DNA of 64,000 nucleotides from Simmondsia chinensis (taxonomy: Eukaryota; Streptophyta; Magnoliopsida; Caryophyllales; Simmondsiaceae): contig JAGTTD010000009.1 of assembly GCA_018398585.1 (NCBI GenBank), forward strand, positions 16,063,193-16,127,192, written 5' to 3'. The notes beneath the pieces were generated by a model. It was not told the origin of the DNA and made no database searches. It worked only from the letters and a program-made list of their open reading frames with translations. Each line of letters starts with the position of its first letter. Position 1 is the first letter of the stretch. Positions 32,781 through 43,450 of the stretch are shown piece after piece. A program made the position numbers and the translations under genes.

Positions 32781-34521
32781 ATGGCCAGTGGTGTCACAAC
32801 AAGATCAGGAGTAGCCAAGGGTGTTGCAAGCCCTTCCTATGCTGATGTTGTTAGTGGAAATGCAGATAATGAACCGCAAGTTGGCAATGGAGATGGAGTG
32901 AGTGTTCAACTAGCAGCATTGGTGGCACAAATGGCTCAGATTAACCAGACCGTGCTAGAAACTCAGCAAAGGAATGGTGATCGAATGCACAACTTGGAGG
33001 AACGATTGCATAAGATGTTCCAAGATCAGGATCAGAAATTTAATGATCGATTTGGCCTGCGAACTCAGAGTTTTGAAGAGAAAATGGCTGATTAATTTAA
33101 TCAGCACAAGCAACAGATTGAGGAGGCAGTGGCTGATCGTATGAATGAACAAGCAAAGGAGATTAATGGAAAGATTGATGCTCATTTAAATCATCAATTA
33201 CAGAGTTTTGAAGTGAGGTTTGTTGAAATCAACAAACAAGCGATTGATGCTCGAGTGAATGACCAATTGCAAGGAATTGAGGATAGAGTGGATAGTTGTC
33301 TAGCTATGTTGCAAAATCAGGGGTAAAAACAAAATGTAGGTGCAAATGGTGGAGGTTTGTTGCCTGTAAGTCAGTTACTAAGAGCCACCAAACTACCTCA
33401 AAGACATGCACCAAACCTTAGTGTTCATCCATAAGATGTACCTCAGGTTGTTAATGTAAATGCTGGACATCAAAGTCATCTTCAGTCAGGTGTTGACGGA
33501 CCCCAAAATCAAGCTCTAGATGCTGCAATATCTGGCAGACCGCAAGCACAAGCTACTGATCAAGAGCAAGTTTGATTTGTGAGCATGAAGAGTGACCAGA
33601 AGGATCGTCAACCTGATATTTCTGATCAACCACCAGGTTCTGCAGGGCCTACCAGAATCAATTTTGAAAATTCAAGACATTTTGATCCATCACATGAGCC
33701 AACTTACGCGCAACCTTTTTGTTTAAATGCTGGACACTTGGTTCAGCCACCTGATTCATTTCAGCAACACACCTTTGGACAAAATTGCTCTGAAATTGTT
33801 CATAATCGAAGCAATGAAGTCTCTTATGGTAATAGAAGCAATGGCTTTCGACAACCGAGAGTTCAACTTGAAAACTTTGAAGGGAAGCAACCACACTCTT
33901 GGTTAAGGAGATGCAAGCGATATTTCCACTTTTATCCCATTCCCGATGATCAAAAGGTGGAATTGGCTGCGGTTTATCTTCATGGTGATCATGAAGTTTG
34001 GTTCTATAGTCTAGTGAAGAGCAATCCCACACTTACTTGGGCTGAGTTTATGATGGAATTTTGTGAATGCTATGGTGATGAAGATTTGGGTGATGTAGTG
34101 GATAGCTTCAACAAGCTAACTCAAGTTACAACCGTGAAGGAATACATGACAAATTTTGAAAATTTTCGAGCTAGTATGATAACGGTTGACCTTCAAGCCC
34201 CTGAGTCCTTTTATGTCTCGAGCTTCATCAGTGGACTTAAGCCTAAAATCAAGAATTTATGCAAAGGCGAGGCTATTTGAGGCTACATTTCTATCAACCA
34301 ATGAGGGGCACAGACATCGTGGTGAAAGCTCGCAACAACACCTCAAAGGAGTAGATGAAACCAAAGTGCACCGTTCCTTTGACAAAAATGCTTTTGAGAA
34401 GAGGCCTCAAAGACTTTGTTTTAAGTGTCGTCAACCTTATGACATAGGCCATAAATGTAATCCTAAATTCCTTATGGCGGTTAGAGGAGTTCACATTGAC
34501 GGGCAGTCCGATGGTGATTAG
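32781..34521 (+). pseudogene. gag of the nested element, broken
   Basis: The ATG at 32781 starts MASGVTTRSGVAKG. A coiled-coil-like Gln/Glu-rich region follows (QMAQINQTVLETQQ). The capsid core at about 33860-34250 contains SWLRRCKRYFHFY, VELAAVYLHGDHEVWFYSLV and KEYMTNFENFRASM, colinear with the copy at 23850-24270. The zinc knuckle CFKCRQPYDIGHKC is at 34417-34458. Stops at 33093, 33324, about 33432 and 33569, a frameshift near 34260 and a TAG at 34519 break the frame. Confidence 0.85.
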
Positions 34522-34995
34522 ACTGATGTTGAGTATGAGGATTCCGATCAAGAAATTTTCATTAAGGATGAAATGGAGATCTCCTTGACAGCTTTGACAG
34601 GGCAAGGAATGCATAAGACAATCAAGATCAAAGGGAAAGCAGGCACGAGAACGGTTGTAATCCTGATAGACAGTGGAAGCACTCACTGTTTTATTGACCC
34701 AAAATTAGTGAAGAAAGTGGGACATGAGGTGATCAAGACTAATCCCTTGGCAATGACCGAGGCGGATGGAAACTCTATCCTTACTCAGGACAAATGTCGA
34801 GCCTTTCAGTGGTCTATGCATGAACATCAATTCACACACGACTTCAGGGTCTTTCCCTTGGGTGGTTGTGATGTGGTACTTCGAGTTGATTGGATGTGTG
34901 CTTTCAATCCGGTGTCCTTCGATTATGTTAAACACGTTGTGTCATTTGAATGCCGCGGATGTAGAGTTACTTCGCAAGGCATGGTTGATCATTAA
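34522..34995 (+). pseudogene. Protease of the nested element, truncated pol
   Basis: Retropepsin-like domain with an intact LIDSGSTHCFIDPK catalytic stretch (Asp codon 34669-34671), followed by HDFRVFPLGGCDVVL. The frame ends at a TAA at 34993 right where the sequence jumps to the pre-polypurine block, so everything from RT to integrase has been deleted. A TAG at 34519 separates it from gag. Unlike the copy at 24700, the catalytic DSG is kept here. Confidence 0.85.
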
Positions 34996-35020
34996 CTTCC
35001 ATTCTTGAGGACAAGAATGT

Positions 35021-35037
35021 TCTCAAGGGGAAGGGAA
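35021..35037 (+). other. Polypurine tract of the nested element
   Basis: TCTCAAGGGGAAGGGAA, preceded by CTTGAGGACAAGAATGT as in the element at 22657. Confidence 0.88.
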
Positions 35038-35634
35038 TGATATGTCCCGAGTATCCGAAGTATGAGCTGTTGGTGCCTGGGTTCTGACTTGCTGCTGCTG
35101 TGTGTTTCTGCTGCTGGTGTTCTGCTGCAATAGGCTGCTGCGTGCTTCTGTTAGTTGTTGTTTAGCTTAGTAAATGATGTATGAGTTTAGTAGCTGCGTT
35201 GTTATGGCATTAGTTGTGCATTGTATTATCCTAAGCTGCTGAAGTGTAATAAGCTGCTGCAGAGGTAGTTATGCAGCAGGGTCTGTTAGGTGTGGTGTCT
35301 TGGCGCCAAAATAGGTTTTAAATGTTAGTTAGCTATATTTCTAGATGCTTCTAGATGTTTCCTAAGTCGGTTAGCTTGAGTAAGTCTACATGCAATGTAT
35401 TTGCTTGCTTAAGCTTGCTTATAAGTAGTAGGAAGTGTAATAATTCAAGATCATTCAATCCATTTACAACAAAATATCTTATTTGAGGTTAAACTTCTCT
35501 CTCTCATCTAACTCTCTCTATTTTTCATCCCTAATTCTCTAATTTCTCATCTCAATTCCCTTCTTTCTCATCTCATACTCTCAATCCATCTCAATTTTAC
35601 TTAGCTTATGCTTGGAATCAATCCAAGCATAACA
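35038..35634 (+). repeat. 3' LTR of the nested element
   Basis: TGATATGTCCCGAG to AGCATAACA, followed by GAGGG at 35635-35639. One base of the TGTTATG start has changed. Confidence 0.92.
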
Positions 35635-35639
35635 GAGGG

Positions 35640-36494
35640 TTAAGCTCATAGATGTGTTTAAGGACGTGAAGATCAACTTGTCATTGATCAAAGGCATTAA
35701 ACACATTTCTATGTATGCCAAATTCCTCAAGGAACTTTGCACCAAAAAGAAGCGCGCGCAAGCGCATATTCCAAAGAAGGTCCGGCTCATCGAGAGGGTG
35801 AGCAGCATTTTAGTGTCGAGCGCCCTACCCAAGATTCAACACCTTGGGGCTTTTACAGTTCCACGCGTCTTAGGAGAGCGTTACACTTGCAGAGCCTTGC
35901 TAGATCTAGGAGTAAGGGCAAAACCTCATCCCTTACTTAGTTTTTTGGGAATTGGGTATAGGAGACCTTAAGCCAACGAATGTTACACTTAAGTTGTCTG
36001 ATTGGACAGAGCGGGTACCTCGTGGGGTAGAGGAAGATGTACTTGTCAAGGTTGACAAGTTTTTCTTCCCTATTGATTTTCTTGTCTTAGATATAGACCC
36101 TACTCCGAGGCAAAAGCACAACGCTCCCTTAACTCAAGGTTGATCATTCTTAGCCAGAGTCGACACTGTGATTCATTGTAGGACGGAAGTGTTGGAGGTT
36201 TCTTTTGGAAACCTCAAGGCCAAATTGAAGGTCTCAAACATTGTTCGGCACCCTAAGACTGAGGAAGAGTTGGAGTGCTATAGGGTTGATGATATTGACC
36301 CTTTGGTAGAGTCGAATAAGCCCGATTCTGTTAAAAGTGTTGATTGTAATAGTGTCCTTGTATGTGTCGATAGTTGTGCTTCATCACCTACACCGGGTAG
36401 GATAGAGATTCGCGACCCCGATGCCAGTAATGTTTCCCAACTTGATAGTCACGGGCCTAGAAACGCTGTTGGGTTTGGGGATCATCCCTACTAG
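35640..36494 (+). pseudogene. Athila-like protease region and start of truncated pol
   Basis: Continues the Athila frame after the nested insertion: VKLIDVFKDVKINLSLIKG, MYAKFLKELCTKKK (Athila-type linker before protease), LGAFTVPRVLG and a LLDLG core where Athila proteases have CDLGAS. Then PRGVEEDVLVKVDKFFFPID and LVLDIDP. The catalytic neighbourhood is altered and frames shift at about 35945 and 36141. No RT follows; a Glu/Asp-rich tail (EEELECYRVDDIDP) ends at 36494. Confidence 0.75.
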
Positions 36495-38020
36495 GTCAAC
36501 CTAAGTTCTATGGCAGATAATGCCTTAGATTTTGGTTGAAATTTTGCTCTAAACTACGTCCGGCTGAAGACATTAAACTTAGTGCTTTTGAGGGGCAACC
36601 CAACCTACTTTTAATTTGTTTTTCAACGTGAACTCTCTCTCATTTGCAGATCCTTTTGTTATCCCTACCATGCTATCTTTGTTTCTGTTTTACTAAGCAC
36701 TTGTACGATCCTTATTTCTAATACTACTAACAAGTTTGCTTAGTATTCTATCTTCTATGTCTTTGATTGCAACTTGCTACTTCTATTTTCCCATTTTGGA
36801 TTTGCGCACCACGTATAGCTGAATATGCCACACCTGAGGCTGTCTCGTTCCTTTCCTTGCTTGTATTTATTTTCATCGATTTGCATTGAGGACAATGCAA
36901 GGTTTGGGTTTGGGGATGATATGACTGGTGTGAACTCTTGATTGCCCTTTGAGCATTGTTTTTGCTTAAATTAGCTAAGTTTTTGCACAATTGAGCATAA
37001 TTGTCTGTGACTTCTATTGATGATCAAATTTAAGATGTACTATGATGATTAGAATATTTATGTTATGAAATTATTTCTGGATCTGACTTTTGGATCTGTA
37101 TTTTTGTCTTTCGACTGGTTAGAGAGAGTATTACTCACCCCTTAATCTTGTGACATATCCTTGTGACATATCCTACTTTTAGGTTGAAATATCGGTAATA
37201 AATTTAGGAATTGGAATCCACCATTCTACTTCTAGCAATGTCGAAATCGATTTACTATTTCTTTATCTTACGTATTCCTTATAAAAACAAAAAAACAAAA
37301 AAAGCAGTAAGCCCGTAGGGGTGTCTTAAAACCTGGTACCTTGAGCCAACTGGGTCGGGAGCTACCAGTCGAAAGCTTGTTACATGAGCCACAGGGAAAG
37401 CTTAAAAAAATCAACTCTTTAGGTCACTAAAATAAGCACTAATACTTAATGAAAAAAAAAGGAGTATGTGCTAAAGGGTTAGGATGTCAATTCCTTAGAC
37501 TCGAGCCATTAGGTCCATAGGGTCTCTTAAAACCTGGCACCTTGAGCTAATTGGATCGGGAGTTGCAGGCCGAAAACTCGATACATGGGTCTGAGGGAGA
37601 CACGTCTGACCATGGAAAAAAAAAAAAGAAAAAGGGGCGGGGGGGGGGGGGGGGGGGGGAATGAAAAGAGAAGACTTTTGATTGCACTATTGATTAACGG
37701 TGAATGATTAGGATGGCTGATTTCTTCTATTACTCCCTCTAGTCATCTTAAATTTGGAGGATTTGAAATAAGACAAAGGGGAGAGAAGTTTTAAACTCAC
37801 ATACTACTAAAAAGACTTGAATCATGAGAATCTAGGCCGGGACCTGCAAAATAATAACATTACATACACATTCTCAACTATCAGGTATACCTTTAAGTAT
37901 CTTTGGAAATATTTTTCACAAGTAACTCTTGCCATGACATGCTTGATCAAAATTTTCCATCTTTAGCTAATTTGAGCATAATCTTGCTTGAGGACAAGTA
38001 ATGGGTGGGTTTGGGGATGT
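36495..38020 (+). other. 3' noncoding internal region of the Athila-like element
   Basis: Contains AGTGCTTTTGAGGGGCAACCC, a spacer signature seen after Athila/Tat coding regions. It also has an internal polypurine-like GGTTTGGGTTTGGGGATG at about 36900, and two copies of a block with AAACCTGG.ACCTTGAGC (37328 and 37530) that recur at 56.9-57.2 kb. A G21 run lies at 37639-37659. The terminal polypurine tract ATGGGTGGGTTTGGGGATGT lies at 38001-38020. No gene. Confidence 0.65.
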
Positions 38021-38981
38021 TGATGTACCTTATATTTACATTATTTATCTCTCATTCCTATGACTTATTTGGCTTTCACATGTGTATTTCCTTGTAATAT
38101 AGGTACATTTAGGCTTTGAGTGCAACGAAGCAAACAAGGGTTGAAAAGCGACATAGTTAAGCATAATCGAGGCATAGTTGAAGACTATTTTGAGAAACCC
38201 AACCATGTGTGTAAAAGAAGTACCCATCGGGTAAATATTCAGTCAAAAAGAGTCTTTCCTTAGGCACTTGGATCAATTGATCATGCATTCTGGCAATCGG
38301 TCAAGCTAAAAACGAGCAAGAGGTTAAAAGAAGAGGATTTATGACCCAATAATTTAAAAATCCACTAATAAAACCATAGGACCATGTAGATCTCTTCGAG
38401 AGCTTCTGTTTGGTATATACTTTGGCCTGTAACTCTTTAAGGATCAAAAGTTATGCCTGTTTTAAATTAACTGCGCAAGCTGTCAGTGGGGTGGCCGATC
38501 AATTGGCTAAGTTGCCCGAGCGATCGGGAGAGGCAGGAACGTATCCTAAAGGATGCCCCACCTATAAATAGAGAGGGGGAGACCTATTTTCCCAACTTTC
38601 ACCGCACCTCCTCTGATCTTCTCCTTCCCGAAGCTGCTATGAGATCCAAGGGGTTCTCAAACGCCAAAGTGCAGGTGGTCGAAGTATTGGGGAAATCAAA
38701 GAATGGATCAACGTCAATATCAATTGGGGGTGTCTTCAAATCCTTAGTTGTATCATTAGTATTTTCTTTCTTGAATTTCATGATGTTTAGAACTCCCATT
38801 AAAGAGTAGACTTTAAGTTTAGGGATGAAGGACGGGTAGCCGTCCGTATCCTAAATTTATATTTTATTGTAAATAATGGTTTTGTTACATTATATACGCA
38901 CCCCTGTGGGTAGTTTATGATGGTTGTTTGGTTTTCTTTGTGTGAGCTTGTATCTATGTTAAGATTTCCAAATTATTAGCG
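38021..38981 (+). repeat. 3' LTR of the Athila-like element (partial)
   Basis: Starts TGATGTACC directly after the polypurine tract and runs to ATTATTAGCG, where similarity to the 5' LTR stops and unrelated DNA follows. The last roughly 690 bp of the LTR are missing. Confidence 0.8.
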
Positions 38982-39935
38982 AAAAGGTGGCACCAAAAGC
39001 AAGGGGGACAAGAAAGAAAAGTTAGCAAGAGGATTCTCTTTTGAGAAGAAATCCACAAATCGCAAAAAAAAAAAAAAAAAGGGCGCAATAGTCACTTACG
39101 ATAAATAAGTAGGTGCGTTCACTAAAGATATTTCGTCCGAAAGAGCGGAGTCTTCAGGAAAAAGGTGACATGTACACATCTCCCTACAAGGTTAAATGTC
39201 ATTTGTAAACGTGGAGTTGTGGGAAATAATTGGAGAAGTAGCTTTCCCCCAAAGCTGAGACATAAGAAGCAAAGCCCTCTGCGGCAATGGAAGGACCCAT
39301 TGTAGTCACAGTTTTCCCCAACTTTACAATTGGAGAATGTGGCCTACACTGATCTGGGAGAACACTGAAACCTTTTTCAAAAACAGACGTGGATGAAGGG
39401 CACCCATCATCGGGAAGATGCACAGGAAGACCCTCAAAGAAGGATGGCAGAGGCTCCATTAAATTCAAACCCGAGAAGCCCAAGGCCTCCTGGGCCCCAA
39501 AGTTCCCCTTGCTACCCCTTGAATAGAGGAGCCCGCCGCAATAGTGGGAATTCCCACAGGAATCGCAAACTCAGAAGAAGCTCTACCACTACTTGCAGTC
39601 TCGGGCTGAGATGATCAATCGCAAGCAACATCGGAAGAAGATCCGCAGAAATGGATATGGAGGTATTTTGTAGCTCTCTTCGAAGATGAGTCAACTAGGG
39701 GCTTTGGGGCAGGGACTGCCACAGATACTCCGGAGTCTCGGACAAAATCTTTTCGTACGCCGGCCAGAGATGCAATCGCGATTGGAATGTGCCGTGAGCC
39801 ATGCTCCTCTGAAGACTTCATTAGGGAAGGCAGATTGGCAATATTGACATTTGCCAATAAAAGAGAAGAGGAAAAAGAGATCAGCTAGACTCTATGAATC
39901 AATAAGTAAAACAAACCCCAAACACACAAATGGCC
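38982..39935 (-). pseudogene. Unidentified minus-strand coding-like remnant
   Basis: Two minus-strand open stretches, 39615-39857 (MANVNIANLPSLMKSSEEHG start) and 39199-39483 (SSTSVFEKGFSVLPDQC), lie in a region of higher GC than its surroundings. They are separated by a stop and a frame change, so they are probably one decayed ORF. The composition resembles transposon or retrotransposon gag-like proteins of plants but no motif identifies it. An A17 run sits at about 39065. Confidence 0.3.
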
Positions 39936-40070
39936 AACAAACCTCAACAAACATGTAGAGAAAGCGAGAGAGAATTTACAGGGTTTGTTTTATACAATGG
40001 TGGATGCACATTATAGGAGCCAAGGTGCATGGACTCCACAACTTTATTACGCGAGCTTTAAAAGTATGTA

Positions 40071-40078
40071 GCATGGGT
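40071..40078. repeat. 8-bp target duplication (left) of the hAT-like element
   Basis: GCATGGGT, repeated at 40656-40663; the other arm of the inverted repeat has a single copy (empty site) at about 42589-42596. Confidence 0.88.
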
Positions 40079-40655
40079 TAGGAGTGTAAATGAGCCGAGC
40101 TAGCTCACGAGGGCTCGTGAGCCGGCTTAATATAAAGCTCGTATAGCTCGGCTCGTCACTAGCGTGAGCTAAGCTAAGCCGAGACGAGCTATTATGCTAA
40201 ACAAGCTAAGCTTGAACCTCACATAATTTTTTTTTTCATTATTTTGAACCCTAGTTTGTTTTTCATTATTTTGAACCCTACAAACGCATAATTTCAAAGC
40301 CTTTTCACGCCAGAGTCACTGGCCCATCTAACGAAGCGTCAATGAGCTTTGCATGCCATATATTGCTTCTTCATTTGAGGTGTTTCATAGTATTTGTTTC
40401 AGATTTCATTAATAAAATTAATATTCCACCATTTTCCAAGGAATTTCCTACTAATTTAAGCAGACAATAATGAAATTAAGTTTTTTGAGCGTCAAGCCAA
40501 GCTCGAGCCTATAACGAGCCGAGCATGAGCCTATGATGAGTCGAGCTCGAGCCTAGAATTTCTAGGCTTGGTGAGCTTCGAGCCGAACGAAATGATTTCA
40601 AGCCGAGTGTCGAGCTTGACGAGGTTGGGCTCGGCTCGGCTCATTTACTCCCCTA
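40079..40655. mobile_element. Non-autonomous hAT-like element, 577 bp
   Basis: Inverted ends TAGGAGTGTAAATGAGCCG and, on the complement, TAGGGGAGTAAATGAGCCG, an 8-bp target duplication and no coding capacity. The interior is rich in GAGCTCG and GAGCCGAGC words. The 8-bp duplication size is characteristic of hAT elements. The insertion is verified by the empty paralogous site in the right arm of the surrounding inverted repeat. Confidence 0.88.
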
Positions 40656-40718
40656 GCATGGGTACCAAAAATATAGGATTTTAATATATAAAGTACCTTG
40701 TGACCTTACAACATAATG

Positions 40719-40786
40719 CGTCTATTAGCACAGTGGTAAAGCACGTCCCTTCTCTCTTTGAGGTCGTGGATTTGAACTTGTGGGAG
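40719..40786 (+). other. tRNA-like sequence (Pol III box A and box B) in left arm
   Basis: TATTAGCACAGTGGTAAAGC resembles a tRNA D-arm / box A and GTGGATTTGAACTTG resembles box B. It is not a gene: the acceptor ends do not pair and the other arm carries the same piece. It is probably the head of a tRNA-derived SINE; the rest of such a SINE is not clearly delimited. Confidence 0.5.
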
Positions 40787-41306
40787 TGTGTATATTATCT
40801 CTATTTTTGCATCTTTAATAGCTGTTACTATTATATATTCTCTCTCTCTCTCTCAGTGTGTGTGTAAGTTAATGTTCTTTGATGCTTTGCTACTTGTTTC
40901 ATCATTGATAATGATGAGTTTTCTAGTTTCCTTTTTTCATCGACTTTCGCTAATATTAGGGTTTAATATAGTTCGAATTTCATAACATTAGGGTTTCTTG
41001 TAATCTGTATTCTATTATGTGAAGTTAGGATTTTCATCAAGTTGAAAAGTCTGGGATTGTCAAATCTTATTTTATACTCATCAACATATGATCCAAACTT
41101 ATTTAATACGTATATGTACTGTTTGGTTTTGGACAAGAATTAAATATGCTATTGCAAGAATCCGGATCCAAACTCGAAAGTCCCAATTGAGCCAGTGTAT
41201 TAGGCGGTAATCCACCTGCTTATGGTTAATGTTGGTATCTTAGATTTTCCTTCACATCATGTATGCGCATCATGTTGACTCTTTGGCACAAGTATTGCTG
41301 AATTCT

Positions 41307-41425
41307 CCTCGGACATAGCTTCCATTTAGGGTAGCATCATGAAGGGGTAAGGATATGTATATCTCACCCCTCCCAGACCCTGCATATGCGGGAGCTATTG
41401 AGGCACTAAGTTTGTTGTTGTTGTA
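41307..41425 (+). mobile_element. SINE/LINE 3'-end insertion in left arm
   Basis: CCTCGGACATAGC, AGGGTAGCATCATGAAGGGG, CCCTCCCAGACCCTGC and GAGGCACTAAG, then a TTTGTTGTTGTTG tail. Only the LINE-derived part is present, so it could be a truncated 5S SINE or a truncated RTE LINE. The same insertion is at the same place in the right arm and is absent from copy C (55560). Confidence 0.75.
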
Positions 41426-41891
41426 TTTCTAAACTTTTAGGTATAGTTGTTTCTATTGTCACTCACTTCCCTATAGCTTCGTTGACGTGCATCCGGATAG
41501 TTCTAATTTAGTATATAATAGGCATTCCTGTTTTGATTAGATATCAATTGTTTTTTGCTAGGGTTTGTTCAATTGCTTTTTACAAATTTGTTACGCATTC
41601 AGGGATTTGATTGGATCTTATAAGGTAATGTATGTTGCTTCTTCTTTGAATCAGCAAAATGAGTTTTTATTTATTAAAAATGTTGAAAACTAGAATTGAA
41701 CGCGTAACAAATCATTAAACGCATAACAAATTCATAAAAAATAGTTAAACAAACCCTGGCACAAAACAATTGATATCGAATCAAGACAGGAATGCCTACT
41801 ATATACTAAATTAGAACTACCTGGATATAGGTAACGAAGCTACAGAAAAGTGAATGAACATAGAAACAACCATATCTAGAATTTTAGCAGT

Positions 41892-42028
41892 ACAACAATT
41901 ACAAACCTAGGGCCTCAAGGGCTCCCGCACATGCAGGGTTTGGGAGGGGTCGGATGTGTGCATCCTTACCCCTTCAAAGTACTACCCTAAAGGAAGGTTG
42001 TGTCCGAGGACCCCCAACCTGAGAAGTA
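41892..42028 (-). mobile_element. SINE/LINE 3'-end insertion in right arm
   Basis: The minus strand reads CTCAGGTTGGGGGTCCTCGG through GGGAGCCCTTGAGG to a GTAATTGTTGTA tail. Slightly longer at its 5' side than the left-arm copy. Flanked by CTAGAATTTTAGC (41876) and CTAGAATTTAGC (about 42031), a likely 12-13 bp target duplication. Confidence 0.75.
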
Positions 42029-42469
42029 CCTAGAATTTAGCTGTATTTGTGCCAAAGAGTCAACATGAAAATGTCACAAGAGCAATTGAAACAAAGAAAT
42101 GCATAGTCGATAAGCCAAGGCCTAACATTTTTAAGACATGGATCAAAGCCCTAGCATTTTGCAACATAATATGTTGATGCGTATAAAATAAGATTTGACG
42201 ACCCCAAATTTTTCAGCTTGATGAAACCCTAACTCTGCAGAATAGAATACAGATTACATGAAACCCTAACGCTATGGAACTCAAACTATATTAAACCCTA
42301 ATATTAGCAAAATTCGATGAAAAATCAAATGAAACTGGAAAACTCATCATTATCAATGGTGAAACAAACAGCAAACCATCAAATAGCATTAACTTGCACA
42401 CATAGAAAGAGAGAGAGAATATAATAGTAGTAGCTATTAAAGATGCAAAAATAGAGATGACGTACACAT

Positions 42470-42534
42470 GTCCACAAGATCGAATCCACAACCTCAAAGA
42501 GAGAAGGGACATGCTCTACCACTAGGCCAATAAA
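42470..42534 (-). other. tRNA-like sequence (box A and box B) in right arm
   Basis: The minus strand carries TTGGCCTAGTGGTAGAGCA (box A) and TTGTGGATTCGATCTTG (box B), better preserved than in the left arm. Not a functional tRNA. Confidence 0.5.
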
Positions 42535-42727
42535 AACATATATTGCAAGATCATAAGGTACTTTGTATATTAAAATCCTATAATTTTGGTACCCATGCTA
42601 CATGCTTTTAAAGCTCGGGTGATAAAGTTGTGGGGTCCGTGCACCTCGGTTCATACAACATGCGTCGACCATTGTATTAAACAAACCCCCTAAATTCTCT
42701 CACTCTCTCGGCGTGTTTGTTGAGGTT

Positions 42728-43119
42728 CATTGCAAAGCAAGGCTTGTAAATTGTTAATCCAACCTGAATGTCAATCGTGGAAATGGTGTTCATGTAATGG
42801 CTTCCTATGTTATGTAATGGTGGGGTTTTGACTTATTACGCACATAACTTGTTCAATGAATTGTCTATGTGAATACCTGTTTCTATATCATTTTTTTTAG
42901 ATTTTTCTTGATGTTCTTAAACATTGCGAAATGCTTACTGTGCAGCAAAAATTTATGTTCTTTTGCCAACTATGTATCATTCTCCCACTAAATGAAACCC
43001 TAATATCATGAAATTCAGACTATATGAAACCCTAGTATGAGCAAAAGTCGATGAAAAATCAAGGGAAACTTGAAACATATCATGAATGCTGAAACAAATA
43101 GAAAAGCATAGAAGAAAAA
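42728..43119. other. Unassigned DNA with a partial inverted copy of the arm family
   Basis: 42985-43113 on the minus strand resembles part of the arm sequence (TTCATCGACTTTTGCTCATAC, AGGGTTTCATATAGTC), i.e. a further partial copy of the roughly 145-bp unit found in tandem at 54.6-55.2 kb. The rest is featureless. A non-autonomous LTR element is inserted at its end. Confidence 0.45.
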
Positions 43120-43436
43120 TGTTATGATTCTCATTATAGGGGCATATGAATTGGAGAATGAATGTAATAAGTGTTGTATGTTAGCCTTTGATAAATTTTG
43201 TAAGGTGTGAGGTTAAGTGCTTAAGTGCTTAGTAGCTAGAGTCGGTTATGTCGGTTGGTTATGTGGTTCAAGTGCATTGTATCTTTAGATATTTTAGGCT
43301 TAGCTATCGAAGGTGATTAGTAGTATAAGTAGCTTGCTCAAGTGTAAAAATCCTTCATTCAATGAAAATTTACAACCATCTCTTATGAGATATTCTCTCT
43401 CTCATCTAACTCTTCTCTAAAATCATGAGCGTAACA
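43120..43436 (+). repeat. 5' LTR of the large non-autonomous element
   Basis: TGTTATGATTCTC to GAGCGTAACA. TATAAGTAG lies near 43334. Lacks about 65 bp of CT-rich sequence present in the 3' LTR after CTCTTCTCTAA. Confidence 0.92.
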
Positions 43437-43438
43437 AT

Positions 43439-43450
43439 TGGTATCAGAGT
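43439..43450 (+). other. Primer binding site (tRNA-Met type)
   Basis: TGGTATCAGAGT, two bases after the LTR. Confidence 0.88.

Larger units (their letters stand above)
31893..35634 (+). mobile_element. Non-autonomous chromovirus relative: gag and protease only
   Basis: TG...CA LTRs (585 and 597 bp), a GAGGG target duplication, a tRNA-Met-type primer site and a polypurine tract. The interior encodes gag, zinc knuckle and protease and then goes straight to the polypurine tract; RT, RNase H, integrase and chromodomain are absent. Gag and protease are clearly related to those of the element at 22657, and the sequence before the polypurine tract is nearly the same. It is a deletion derivative or a stable non-autonomous family, nested in the Athila-like element and therefore younger than it. 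Confidence 0.93.
29028..38981 (+). mobile_element. Athila-like Ty3/gypsy element lacking RT and integrase, with a nested element
   Basis: The LTRs overlap over 29028-29495 and 38515-38981, both containing GGATGGGTAGCCGTCCGTATCC-type sequence (GTAGCCGTCCGTATCC). The internal region has the Athila/Tat-style primer site, an Athila-type gag, a short protease-like region and a long noncoding 3' part, but no reverse transcriptase, RNase H or integrase. It would need help in trans to move. The 5' LTR lacks its left part and the 3' LTR lacks its right part. A second LTR element is inserted at 31893-35634; removing it restores a continuous frame, so gag and protease were one reading frame before that insertion. 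Confidence 0.85.
39940..41702 (+). repeat. Inverted repeat, left arm (repeat family copy A)
   Basis: Pairs with 41703-42727 in reverse orientation, from ACCTCAACAAAC at the outer end to the AACAAATTTGTTACGCATT region at the centre, with no spacer. It carries a hAT-like insertion (40079-40655) absent from the right arm. A third, direct copy without the SINE and tRNA-like part is at 54576-55850. The family has plant 5' leader-like features: CTCTCT runs followed by GTAAGTTAATG, as at a first-exon donor. Confidence 0.82.
41703..42727 (-). repeat. Inverted repeat, right arm (repeat family copy B)
   Basis: Reverse-complement counterpart of 39940-41702. It preserves the uninterrupted GTAGCATGGGTACC site where the left arm has its hAT-like insertion. 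It contains the same SINE-type insertion and tRNA-like part as the left arm, so both predate the inverted duplication. Confidence 0.82.
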
